DNA from: a virus
Virus record (IMG/VR): IMGVR_UViG_3300021091_000116
Location: 1 to 50,336 of that record
Strand: one strand, 5' to 3'
Length of the DNA: 50,336 nucleotides
Shown here: one piece after another, positions 27,118 through 40,700 of the stretch
How the letters are laid out: the number at the start of each line of letters is the position of its first letter
Numbering within the stretch: the stretch's first letter is position 1
The notes under the pieces: generated by a model
Databases searched by the model: none
Seen by the model: only the letters and a program-made list of their open reading frames with translations
What the model was told of the DNA's origin: nothing
Program-made: the position numbers and the translations under genes

Positions 27118-28713
27118 TTAAAACTCCAGTATGACTTTAATATCTTCTTTTTGGCTAGAAGATCTGGGAATTGGCTGCCTATTATCTATGTAGATAATTT
27201 CACCAGACTTTTTATTATATTCTGCAGAGGATATACCCGAAACAAAATCAAGACCTAACTGATATATTCTATTATTTATTGTGGTCGTTATACCGTTAAA
27301 ATTGGTATTGATTGATAAAGCTGGTCCAATAATTGAAGATCCGTTTATTGTAACTCCATAACCAATGTCTGGATTTGATGTGAAAGGAATTATTCTAAAT
27401 GCAGTTTCACTTGAAGCTAGTCCCGTTGATTGATAGTATTTAAGAACCCCTGTTATTGGATCCCATGATGCAACAAATCCTATTGCAGTTGACCCAAATC
27501 CAACTGTTTGAGTAATTTTTGAATCTATTGCATAAGTTGTGTTAGTAGTAATTCCAGATAATTTTAAAGCCTGCAATCCACTTACTAGAGAAGTATTTAA
27601 TACTTGGACATTACTGCCAACAACGGTTGGATTTTTTATCACTCCTACTCTAGCGAAATCGTTTCCAAGAATAATATCCGGATTACTGTCTAATGTTTCA
27701 AATCTAGAATATAACAAAACACGATATGCACCCAGTTCTCTGTATATATCATATCCATGTCCACCTTTCGGGGGGATAATTACTTGAAAAGTTGCTACAG
27801 AAGTTGTACCAATTCCAGTATTACTTAACTGACCTAATGGGCCATTAATATTTGATTCTGGAGCTCCTGGATAAAATTGAATGGTGCCATATGTATAGTC
27901 TTTCCCACCTTCAGTGACGAATACCTCAGATATTTTTCCAAAAGAATCGATTGTAATTGTAGCTTTACCTCCAGAACCATCACCCAATATTGGAACATTC
28001 GAAAAAGAAGTTGAGATTGGTTGATAATTTGAACCCCTGTTTGTGACAAGAATTACTTCTATTTTTCCATCAATAGAATTATTTTTTGTTGCAACACTTT
28101 CTCCAACTACTCCCCAATCTTCAGGAACTGGAATATACTCAATAGAATCAAATTTAACAATTTCCGAAGGTTTAATGGTGTAAAGATATTTCCAAATATA
28201 TCCGTCTCCACTAGCGCCCGCAGATCTGGGCTCCAAATCAATAAAAGTTGGTTGATCATATGATGGTCTGCCCTTAGGATTTTCAGGATCCGTGCCATTT
28301 TGGAGACAAATATAAACTCTTAAGTCATCATTAATTGCGTAATAATTTGATTCATATAGAGAAGTTGAATTTGAAACTGGTGAAGGGTTGTAAACATTAT
28401 AATCATGCCTATACATTTCATAGGTATTGCCGGCAACCCAAGGTGTTTTTCTAATTAATCTCCTAACATCTTGATTTGTTATTTGTTTCATTGCAATAAT
28501 ACTTTCTTTTATCTGGTTTTCCTCTTGAAAACCATCCAAAGGAGATGGTGTATTAGCAATCCAATTTGGTGTTCCACCAGTAGCCGGATTTAATGCGTTA
28601 GGAAGGCCAATAAAAGTATAATATTTACTATCAGTATTCCCAGCGCCAGAAACACTCTTTGCAAAAGTTTCTGCATTTAGAATTCTAAATTGATCTGATA
28701 TAATTGCGGGCAT
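27118..28713 (-). CDS. 8: Baseplate wedge subunit gp8
   Basis: A 531-aa homologue of T4 gp8 (334 aa), a dimeric baseplate wedge protein. Landmarks shared with T4 are 'GDGYIWKYLYTIKPSEIVKF' followed by 'YIPVPEDWG' (T4 GDGYVWEYLFEIPP, then RWG), and the C-terminal 'SGEIIYIDNRQPI' followed by 'KEDIKVILEF' (T4 SGEMIYMENRPPI, then EINILFTF). The N-terminus MPAIISDQFRILNAETFAKS is the cyanophage form. The extra length lies mainly between residues about 221 and 495. This region includes 'GDGSGGKATITIDSFGKISE' and 'FVTEGGKDYTYGTIQFYPG', a beta module shared with the neighbouring giant protein. The gene follows the gp7-position gene after a 23-base gap. Confidence 0.9.
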   Translation of the reverse strand: MPAIISDQFRILNAETFAKSVSGAGNTDSKYYTFIGLPNALNPATGGTPNWIANTPSPLDGFQEENQIKESIIAMKQITNQDVRRLIRKTPWVAGNTYEMYRHDYNVYNPSPVSNSTSLYESNYYAINDDLRVYICLQNGTDPENPKGRPSYDQPTFIDLEPRSAGASGDGYIWKYLYTIKPSEIVKFDSIEYIPVPEDWGVVGESVATKNNSIDGKIEVILVTNRGSNYQPISTSFSNVPILGDGSGGKATITIDSFGKISEVFVTEGGKDYTYGTIQFYPGAPESNINGPLGQLSNTGIGTTSVATFQVIIPPKGGHGYDIYRELGAYRVLLYSRFETLDSNPDIILGNDFARVGVIKNPTVVGSNVQVLNTSLVSGLQALKLSGITTNTTYAIDSKITQTVGFGSTAIGFVASWDPITGVLKYYQSTGLASSETAFRIIPFTSNPDIGYGVTINGSSIIGPALSINTNFNGITTTINNRIYQLGLDFVSGISSAEYNKKSGEIIYIDNRQPIPRSSSQKEDIKVILEF

Positions 28714-28736
28714 TTTATAAATATACTTTTCTTTAT

Positions 28737-31700
28737 TTAGTTACTTAATAGTCCTCTTGTTCTAAAGATCTTAGCAGAGGTACTTAATCCAACCAATCCA
28801 TTATTTGTATAAGTTTCAAAAGATTCTGCTCCGGTTAAAGACAAAGCTCTATTTTGGTAGTCATATATTTTACCCCAACTATATCTTCCATAAAAATTAT
28901 TAGTTCCGACACCAGTATTATTTGGACCTCTTTTATAAACTTTAACATAGTTATCTACCATAGGAGCAAAATGACATGTTACCGTCACTATGCCCAGATT
29001 TGGAGTTGTTACATTGTCTGCAATATAAACTCCATCTATAAAACTTTTTGCAGTTCCAATTCTTGAATTTGGATAATTACTCATTCCGCCAAGTAAAGTT
29101 GTTATTCCTACCAAATCACCTCCAGTGGAAACATTACTATCAGTAATTACAAAATAATCACCTTTTTGTAATTGACTATTAGAAATTCCAAATGTATTAA
29201 GAGATGAATATCCGATTCCTAAAGTATTATTATCATAAGTTTCAGACTGTAAGACAAATTCTATTTTTGGTGAGGTTGTTCCTATGCCAGGAGTTCCAGA
29301 AATAAATGTGTTTATTCCAATAATTATTCCATGGTCACCTACTGCCTTAAAAGATTTAATAGTTTCAGATCTAAACACATCTGGTTCAATCATTACTGCA
29401 GGTGGAGAATTTTGCAAGTATCCAAATCCACCATCTATAATAACGATTGAAGTTACTAATCCAGAAGTTACTGATGATTGTGCTACAGCCCTATGGAAAA
29501 CAGGTTCAGCATATATTACAGTCGAAGCTGCACCAACTGCAATATATTTTCCATTTGTGCCAAGAGATTCCTCAAATGATAAATCTTTTATGTTATTAGT
29601 TCCCACATAATTCCTAATAACCCATGTAGATAGATTAAATGAGTAGTATAAATCCCCACTAGATGTAATAGCAACGTAAAAACCATAATTATATTTAATA
29701 TTTACAAAATTTGTTAATCCATACAAATTAGTTGTTATAAATTCATACGAACTTCTACTAATAGATTTTAATATAGCTCCATTATTTGCAGCAATAATAA
29801 AATTACTTCCATCAAAAGTAACTTTATTTAAATTATTACTAGTTGGAGATGGTTCTAGTTCCCAGAACAATCCAGTATTTGATGTTAATATAGTTCCGTC
29901 ATTACCAACTGCAACGAAATATCCATTACCAAATGCGATACTATTTAAATCTTTAATTGTTCTAGAATATCTGTTAACAAAAGTATTAGTATGTATTCCT
30001 GAACCAACAAATATAGATCCAGCGGTTCCAACAGTTACCCATGTATTTGGTAATGGATTATATACAATTTCTTTTAACGTTCCGTTATATGAACTAGATT
30101 GTTGCAATAATGCTCCATATCCAGGAATAGATAATTCTTCTACAAGATTTAATTGTGTCCAACTTGAAATAGTAGTAGCATATCCAGTCGCTTTTCCAAT
30201 TTTTCCAAAAGATCCAACAGCTAGTATTGTATTAGAATTACCATATCCAACAGATGCCGAATATACAGAATTAAAATTAGTTGTTGATCCCAGTCCAATA
30301 TTTCCAACTTCCCATTCAGAACCATCTGCACTAATAACATATAAAGAGCTATTTCCGACAGAAATAATTCTTTCTCCAAAACTTAACGAATTTAGTTGTG
30401 AAGTTGTAGATAGTCCAGAAATACCAGTAACAGTATTCCATTCATATATGGGATCTTTAATTGAAATAGCAGAAAGGGATATATTAACATATGGAGAAGT
30501 AGTATATGCATATCCAACTCCAGGAGAAGTTACTGTTATTGAAGAAATTGTAGATGCTACTGAAACTGTAGACGTAGCTTCTGCTGCTTCAGTAGTTCTA
30601 TTTTCAACTATGAATAAATTTCTTAAATCTTCAACCAAGTTATCAGTTCCAGCAAAAATTGGAAAAGCATTATCAACATAAATTGAAGTATCTTCCGGAG
30701 ATATACTTTTTATTATAGTAGCATTTGGTCTTATGTTGCTTTGTAGATTCGGTCTAGATTTTGCAAATAATGATCCTGTTATAATTTTATCTTGTTTTTG
30801 TTTTTTCCATGTCAATGGTCTTTCTTTACTGGAATCTGTAATAATTCCTATGCTGCCATAAGTAAATGTATCCAATTGATCTGATGATACTATTTTTTTG
30901 ACTGTTCTTTCAAATTGAGAAATGTCATAAAGATCATCACGATTTTCTTGAATTACTAATGAATCGCCAACTTTTATAGTTTTTGGTGGTTCTATTTCTT
31001 CAACATCAATTGATGAGCCTCTGTAATAAAGAATACTACATTTAGAGTTTTTTCTGGGTGCTTCCTTAAAAATTACTCTACTTCCTTGGAATGTATAAGA
31101 ATCTAGAGGATTTTGTATTACATTATTAATGTAGATAAAGATATTATTTGTAATATCCAAATCTGACCCAACTGGAGTTTTTAAACTTAAAACTTGTTTA
31201 ACACCATTAATCATCGCACTCAAAGTAAATTTCTTTCTAAATCCATTAAAGTTTTCGGAAATATCATCGAATATGATAAATTGTCCTGGATAAAAACCAC
31301 TAAACTTATCAGTTTGAATTTCTTGTACTGTTAGAATGAGATCTTCTGGTTGTCTGAATGAAACTATGCCGCTTTGCGTATAAAAATGAGGAATGGTTGT
31401 GATTCCAGATAGTATAGTGAATACATTTGTTGATCCAAGGCCAACGGTATCAGGAATTCCAGTTACTTGGAAATCATAAGCACCATCAGAACTATCATCG
31501 GTATATCTAAGAACTCTTTGAACAGTTGCAGCTTTTTTGGTTTTTCCACCACTTACGTAATCATGAACGATTGTAGAAATACCCGCATTAAATGTAAAAG
31601 TATTTGTAGTTATACCAATAACAGTAAATGTATATCCATAAATGGAGGATCCTGGATACGGGAATATTGTAGATGTAATACCAGCTTGAGCTGTGCCACC

Positions 31701-34700
31701 AGAAACATAAGTATGTGTAATACTGGAAACTCCCACATTGATTGTAAATTGCGTCTGACTTAAAACAGAATTGACTTTAAAAATATCCCAATTACTCAAT
31801 GTATTTTGACTAGATCCTGGATACGGGAATATTGTAGATGTAATACCAGATCCACTAGGACAGGTGAGAGCGATTCCAGCTAACTTGATTTGCTTTCCTG
31901 TAATAGCTAAGTGATTACTTGCGGTAGTGATTGTTGCTATTCCAGATACTTTATCGTAGATGAGATTTGTAATATTTACAATTGGATTTTGAACATATCC
32001 AGGACAGGTAAGAGAAAGATCTTCTAAAGTAACTTTATCTCCAATTAAATAGTTGTGATTACTTGAGGTGGTTGCTGTTGCAATACCTGTTGTATTAGTA
32101 TATTTAAATGTGGTGATTCCTATTTCTGGCCAACCAACAAATGTATGTGGAATTGTAGAAATTCCAGAGTTTATTGTAAAACTCGTAGATCCTAAAGATG
32201 TGAGAACTGGGAATACTTTTCCATAAGTGCTTGTGCCATCCGGGAATATTGTAGTTGTTACACCTGATTGAGCTGTCCCACCAGAAACATAAGTATGTGC
32301 AATACTAGAAACTCCGGCTATAATTGTGAATTGTGTATTACTTAAAACTGAGTTAACTTTAAATACATCAAATGTTCCACTTACAGCAGTAGGACTAGAT
32401 CCTGGATATGGGAATATTGTAGACGTAATACCCACTGTTGCTGTGCCACCCGAACTATAAGTATGTGCAACAGTAGAAATTCCTGCATAGAATACAATTG
32501 TTGTGCCAGAGGTTCCTACAAGAACTCTGAACACATTGAAAGTTCCCCCAAGGGTATTTGGACTACTATTCGGATAAGAATTGCCCAAGGTTCCTATACC
32601 AGCTGAGTATGGGAACTTGGTGGTTGAATATCCGATAGCTTCTGATGGACAAGAAAGAATAATATCAGAAAGTTGAACATATTCCCCTGGTATTAATTCA
32701 TGATTTGCGTCAAGTGTAATCGTTGTTATACCGGTAGAATTAGTATAGACAAAATTGGTAATATTATAAGTTGCAATTCCTGTTGCACTATGTGCAGCAC
32801 AAGAGAATGCAATTCCAGCCAGTTTTACTTGTTTTCCGGTAACCGCACCATGATCAGAGGATGTTGTAATTGTAGCGATACCAGCTATATGATTATAAAC
32901 AACATTACTAATATTAACTGCAGCATTTGTTGTATATGATGGACAAATAAAAGGTAAATTATATAAAAATACTTCATCACTAGTTTCATTATTTGGAACA
33001 TCAGTTCTCAATAATCCATGAGGAGAATAAGTAACAATTGTAGAAATTCCGGTAACATTATCGTATGAGAATGTGCGAATTCCCACTTCATCATATCCAC
33101 AAGTAAGTGCAATTCCAGACAATCTAATACTGTCACCAACTTTTAATAAATGACTTTGTAATGTTCTTATTGTGGTAACTCCTGTTGTATTATCATATAA
33201 AACATTATTAATAGTTAATATATCATTTCTCATATTGATATTTGTGGCAATTCCAACTACCTTTAACTTATCACCAACTTTATAACCAATTCCAGGACTA
33301 TCGATCTTAAAGTCGATAATACTTGATCCGGAACCAACTTCCACAGTTATTTTAGCTTTTTGGCCAACTCCAGATGTACCTCCAGTATAAACTACTGGTA
33401 AATTACTATACCCTGTTGGAATACCTACATTGATTTTAGGTATGGATGATCTTGTATATCCAGTGCCGGGATTAACAATAATAAAACCAGTAATAGTTCC
33501 CGAAACTCCAACAGTAGCAGTAATGCTAGCCCCAAATCCAATGGTTGAAGATATACTGACTGATGGAGATTGTCTATATCCAAGTCCACCTTGAGCTATA
33601 ACAATAGATGAAATAGTACCAGATGCAGAAACTACAACTGTAGCCGCTGCTCCAATTCTAGGTTGATATCCAAATCCGGTTGTAATAGCTACTTTTGAAA
33701 TTCTGCCTGATGATGGAGTGCCTGATAAAAACTTTAAAACATTTTGAGAGTCATTATCAATTGTAAAGTCTGATTGCGGAACTTGTGGAACATTATTTAT
33801 TAAAATAAAAGGATTATTGTTGATATTTGATCCACTGTTAATATTATTAAAAAGAGTAGTTGTATTCTGTCCGTTTGATTTTATGGTAAACTCTGTTGCC
33901 GCAATTCCCGTAAATGATAGGGATATGTCATCAAGCAATATATTTTTATCTTGTGGTGTAGCAGCATTAAATTGTCTTGAAAAAACTCTTCCTCCAAAAA
34001 TAGATCCAGTGGACAGTCCGGCTGGTCCAATTTTACCATATGGAGCAGTAGTAAAGAATATTGTATCTTTAACAATATTAAAATCTCCAGTCAATACAGT
34101 TGCAGAGACCCCTACCGTATGAACTCCTGCAGTTGTTCCCAAATATCCCCTTTCAACAAAAATGGAATTGCTGGAAGATATTCCAATACTTTTAACTAAG
34201 ATAAATTCGTTATTTAAATTTAAAATATCATATGTATTAAGAGAAGATATTCCACTAGAGACATTAAGTATAGTTGTATTAGCGGTTGAAACATTAGAAG
34301 CTAAGCTCACTGATAAAGATTTTCTTCTGATGGCTGTTTGTATAACTCCATCTAGTGTTATTATTACACTTGCATTTGGATCTTTATGACTTAAAGTATG
34401 ATAACCAGTGCCAAATCCAGTAAAATCTAAAAATCTAGAACTAGTTGAGAGACCAAAAACTTTAAATTCGTTATCATTTAACTTATATACAAATAAAGAT
34501 TCTGGAAGTTTTGAGGCGCCTAGTTCTAACGGAGTAAATGTAATAAAATCATTTGTTGATCCTCCGATGTAAGTTCCTGCTATAGAAATAATAGAAGTAG
34601 AAGCATATCCAGCTGCTGGATTTGTTACTTGTACATTAGAAACATATCCGCCAGAATCATTTCTAGTAACATTAAATAGAGCACCACTTAAATCTGTTGA

Positions 34701-37700
34701 TGGAACATTTGTATAGGTATTATTTGCTTGCGTTTGTATTCCACTTGGCCCCGTATTAGAAACAACAAAGCTTAAATTATTAGCCGGAGTTGACCCACCC
34801 ATGTAAGTTCCGGCTATAGAAACTATTTGGCCAACTTTATATCCAGTGCCGCCAGACTTCAAAGTAATAGAAGTTGATAATGGTTGTCCTGTAGATGGTG
34901 AGTATGTGATTAAAACATTAAAAGTTGCATTTACGCCAGAAGTAGTTCCAACACCAATAACTTGAGTATATTGTTTTAAAGATGGTCCAACTGGCGAAAG
35001 AACAGTTGAAATTCCAGTTATACTAGTAGATATTGATACATCGTATCCCTGTTGTAAAATAGCGGTTCCATTAATATTGCCAACTACCATAACTTCCGTT
35101 TTATTTCCTAAAATATACGAAGTCGTTGCTATTCCTATTGGATTTCCACCAGAATATTCATAAATTAATTCGTGTCCTGTTTGGAAATTATGGTTTGGAA
35201 TAATAAATTTATTCGATTCCAAATCAATATAAGTGCTTGCAGAAGAAACTATGGTGTGACTGAATAATGAAGTTCCTTTATTTTTTAGTTTAAATGATGA
35301 TACTCCAACAATACCGCCACCTCTAGATATTGATGGGAGAACTACTATTGGTGCAAAACTAGGCCCAAGTCCAATAATTGTAGTAATAATTCCAACATAA
35401 TTACCTAACGAAGTTCTGACATCTGCACAGTCTGCAGTGCCATAATTTTCTGTTGGTATACCGGCCAAACTACTATTTCCTATTGCAACTGTCAATATTC
35501 CAACTAGAGTATTAATGTTTGTTTGAATGCCTGCGTATGAATTTGGATCAGTATTAAATCCAGTTATTGGATCTACAGCAATGGTTAAATTTTTGACATT
35601 TAATTGATTTGTAATTGCCTTCTTCATTAATGATTTAGCCGTTTCAAAAGCATAAATTGATTCGGATTCTTCGCCAACTAACCCAGAATTTAAGGGAACC
35701 CCTGCTCCAGTAAAATATTTTTTAGTATTATAAAGAGTATGTTGATTAGTTCCATAAGATATATCCTGAGCAACTCCATCAATAATATATCCAAGGTCTC
35801 TAAAACATTTTGATTGGCCACTAGTGTATGTGCCAACATTAGTTGCCGGTAAATTGCTTGTAGATCCTATAGAAATAGACGCAGTAACTATTCCAACAAG
35901 GGTTGAAATATTATTTTGGACATCAGTACATGCTGCTGTAGAGGTAACTCCTACTATAGCTCCAATACCATACACTGGAGGGCCAGGTGTTACAGTTAGA
36001 TCTTGTATTGTAAGTCCATTTCTCACGGCAGATCTCATTAAGTTGCGAGCTGCAACAAAAGCAAAAATAGATTGCGCTTCTTCACCAGCCAAACCATTTG
36101 GAATTGGTGATCCCTGGTTGAAGTATTGTAAAATAAATTGTTTAGTGTAAGAGTTTCCTCCTAAAAATACATCTATTGAAATAGCATCAATAAAATACCC
36201 GATATCACGTTTACACTTATTTTGAGTTGTAGAAATTCCAGGGTAAACACTGACCGTATCATTCCAAGAAGTATCAACAATTTCTTGTCTATTTTGTTGT
36301 ATCAATCTATAACCATCTGCATATCTTGATCTAAATGTAGTTTGTGGATCTGGGGGGAAATAAAAGTCTGGAAATCCTACTGCAACGGAAGCTAAAGATT
36401 TATCTTGTATTTCTCTTCTGTTGGATACTATTAGATTTCTTGCATTTTTAAGACCAATTACGCTTAGATTCAATGGATCTTGTATGATCTCAAAATCAAA
36501 TTCCTGAGGCACTAATGATTGATATAGAGTAGGTGGAGTTTGATTATTAATTACATATTGTCCTAAGAATTTAACATAATTATAAGCAAATAAAGTTTGT
36601 TCAGTTTCATTAACAACATAAGAAGCTCCGGCGTTCCAATACGCAAGACCAGCCTCAACGGATTTATCATTTGAATTATATTTTATATCATGAGAAACTG
36701 CGTCAACAATATATCCAACATCTCGTTTGCATTTTTCTGCACTATAAGTTGAACTTAATACAATATCGGGATAATTAAATTCTACAAATGCTACCACCTC
36801 AGCTTGAATGAATTCCTTATTTAAATCAATTAAATCGGAAGCATCGGCATATCTGCCATCTAAATTTTGTAATGAACTTCCATTAAATTGCTCACTAATG
36901 TCATCAATTCTCAAAACTTTATTAGTTTTATTAATAATAAATGGTCTTAAATTTATACCTTCAGTAAAATAAACAGATTCGACAGATCCATCATCCAAGG
37001 TTTGGTCTTCATAAACTTTTGCAAAATTAAATTTATCATACATTGAAACTTCATTGTCAACATTTATTGATAATGTAGAATCGGAACCCTTAAGTTTTAC
37101 CCTCATATTTGTAGATTTTGCATATCCAATGTTAGTTGGATTTGTATAAATTACAAGATCTGAAAATTCTTTAAATCCAGATGGGTGGACAATAGATCTA
37201 ACAGATTCTCTCCATTTATCATATGATATATCACTTTTAAGTGAGTATGAGAATTTTTGATAATAAAAATTATCCGAGATTCTCTGTTGGAAATCATTCA
37301 ATATTCCTACAGAACTATCCACTGAAGCCACTTTATCTCTAAAAACTCCAAGTGTTGATTTTAGATCAAAAGTATCAAAATAATCTACTTTACCATTAAT
37401 TTTAGATCTCTCCCCATACAAATAGTCACCAACCTGAAGAGTACCATATCCATCGTTCATTCTCAGTTGGTTTAAATTATTGTCCCAACCGTTTTCCATA
37501 ACAGTAGCTGTAAAATCAGAACTGATTACTTTTTCCGAAGATTGATAACTAACATCATCAGCTAAATTCATTTGGAAAACCGGTAAATCTTTTTGATTAA
37601 TAACTGTTCCCAAATTAAATTCATCATTATATGTTCCGAATTGACCGGTCGAGATACCACTCATACTGTATGTAACAGTATTGTTTAGAGAACTGATACC

Positions 37701-40700
37701 TGTTACGGTAAAAAATCTATAATTATATGAAGAGGAATTGAAATTGGCTTTATCTCTTGTGCTTGAAGTTAATCTACAATTTTCAATAAAAATTTTATCT
37801 CCCACAGCAAAAGGATATGCTACTAATGTATTACCGTAACCAATGGTTACGAATGGATTCAGTCCTGGAGTATTATTTAATTCTAAAGTTACAAAATTAC
37901 CAGCATATGTAATGTTATCAATTTCATATCCATTAGAATTTCTAATAGGAATTATTTCTAATGGTGACGAGAGAGATGTTGAATTATTAATAATATTAAC
38001 TTTAGAGATAGCTCCACCAGTTACAGAACAAGATAATTTAATACTAGGATCGTCCTTGACTAATAATTCTGGTGGACCATTATAGTTTCTTCCTCCAGTA
38101 ATTATTCCAATATTGGATATTGTTCGTATATCTTTTATTCCACAAATAACAGGAACACTAAGTCTAGGGGATAACGTTGGATCTGTTGGATAATCAAATC
38201 CATCTTTAACTCTTTCGTATGATTCTACTCTGCCTATTTTTTCAGACTTTAATTTTAAAATAGCATTTTTTCCAAGTTTTGTATCAATTTTTTGAATGAA
38301 TGGTAGTTTTTTATATCCTCTGCCAGCAAAGTTTATTTTAACGTTAGAAATTGGACCAATAGCTGAAGTTGAAGTAGTTTTGTATGATGAATTAGATGAT
38401 AAAACAGAAGTCAATTCATTAAATGAAAATTTTGTATCTAGCAAAAAAGTAAATTCAGTATTTGATATTGTGGTAATTCCAACTTTTCTGTTCAAAGGAT
38501 GATTTCTTACAATTATTTGATTATTCCCAGGAACAGAATAATCTGAACTTAATTGAGTTTTACTTTCTTCAATTGGACTCTTAAATATTAAATTATAATA
38601 TAAAATAGTTGGAAAATTTTTATTAGACGTGTCCAATGTTACATAAGCATCATTAGTTCCTGGAGTTCCTGAATTGACTATTGCAAATCCATTAATATTA
38701 TTTCCAATAATATCCAATCGTTTCGAATAAAAAGTATCAGAATAAAATTTAATATCCATATTCAATAAACTTGGATCAGATAAATTAAATTTAATTTTAT
38801 CACCTTTTATAAATTTTAATGGTGGATTTACGAAGTAGAGAGTTTGTGATGCGGATCCAACAGTTGTAAAGTCTATAACATTTTTTTGAGATCCGGAATT
38901 AGTTTTTGTGTCACTTTCATATAAACATAATTTTATTTTGTCATCATCTTCTTTCAGTACATAATACGTTGCACCATTAGCCAGGCCTCCTATAGGTGTG
39001 GAAGCAAAATATGTAACTTTATCTCCATTTTTTATTTCATTAACATAACTAGATAAATTAATAGTATTATTTGAGATTGAAACATTGCTATCAGAAAATG
39101 ATATTTCATTTACTAATAATTTTCTATTAATTTGGTCAAATTTAATTTTGATTTCATTTTCGATAGAGCTGGAAAGCGAAATTGATACCTCATCTCCAGT
39201 CACTAATCCATGACTAACATTTGTTGTAACAATTCCACTAGATGTTATAATTGTACCGGTTATTTTCTTATTTGTTGTACTTAACGAATGAGCGGATCCA
39301 ACTACACCAAAGGCCTCTGTTAAGGGCCAGAATTCTAAGGAGTTTAAATTTGTTCCTATCCCTGATGAAGTAGTGAATCCTAAGGTTGATAATCCAACAT
39401 AATTTTTACCTAGATTAACTGCATAAACTTTTTGATTTTGTTGTAAACTAAACGATTGTCCAGATCCTACATTATTAACATATAAAGATGTTCCACCTAA
39501 TCCACAATTATAAATTAATTCTTGACCAGTAAAAAAGCTATGCCCTGGTATGTAAATACTTTTACTTGGTAAAAATATTGAAACAAAAGAAGAAGTTCCA
39601 AGACCAACGACATTTCTACTTACTCCGGCTGTGCCTGTTCCAACAGATTCTTTTGGATCAAAAAAAGTAACTGTATTTTCAAAAGTGTAATCGGAAAGTG
39701 GTTCTTTTAAGTTCAGTTCAAATCTTTTTGGCAATAAATCCACCGTATCGAGGCCTGCAGTATGAATGCCGGTATTTTCAATACGATTAACATAAAATCC
39801 TGATCTTTCGGGAGAAATACGAGTAATTAATAATTTTTCTGTACCAATTGCTACGGTATCATTAACTCTAAATCCACTGACATCCTTTACAAAAATAATT
39901 GTAGAAATTCCCGTATTAGCTACTACATCAATATTCTTTAATAATTGAACCGATTTTTGAGTAACTTTGACAGATCTTCGTCCAGACAAACCACTTGAGG
40001 TAATAGTTGAAATTCCAGAAATAGAAACTACTTCATTATTTCTGATTTGATGTGGATAATCCACGACCCCAGTTATGTTATTAGATCTTATTACAAATGA
40101 AACATTATCTAACTTATTTTTTAATATTGTAAGGCCGCTTATTTTTTTTCCTTCTATCTCGGATATTACAAGATTTGCACCATTTCCGAAAGTATTTTCA
40201 TTATTGAGGATAATATCATCTTCAACTTTATAATCTTGGCCTGCAGAAAATATTACAACATCATCAATAACTGATGATTGTATGTCCAATATCCTGAACT
40301 CTTGTTTATATTCATCTACAACTTTATCAATTAAATTATAAAATGAATTTTGTTTATCCAAATAATATGGTGCAATATTTCTGGTTAGGTCATTCGTAAA
40401 AATATTTAAATCTTGATTATATTTTGGTAAAAAATTCTCCTCTACAGGAGTATTATAAAAACTATTCGCAACTACATAGGGATACGATGGAGTAGATCTT
40501 TTTGCAGCATCTACACTTATTGAATAAAAATAAGCATACGTTCCATCAGGGTATTGTGGGGTTATGCAAAATCTTCCATTATTTTCATCCAGATCGCCAG
40601 ATCCATTGTAAGTAAAATCATTAACAAAGTATCCGGGTTCAAATAAAGGTGGTCTCAATGATTCGTTTGTATTCAAATTTAATATATAACTTGATTTCAT

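Noticed and set aside
28716-28723. TATAAATA on the plus strand between gp8 and the gp7-position gene
   Set aside because: It points antisense into the 5252-aa gene with no plus-strand gene to serve; probably chance in an AT-rich gap. On the minus strand the gap has only ACTAAATA, too weak to call.
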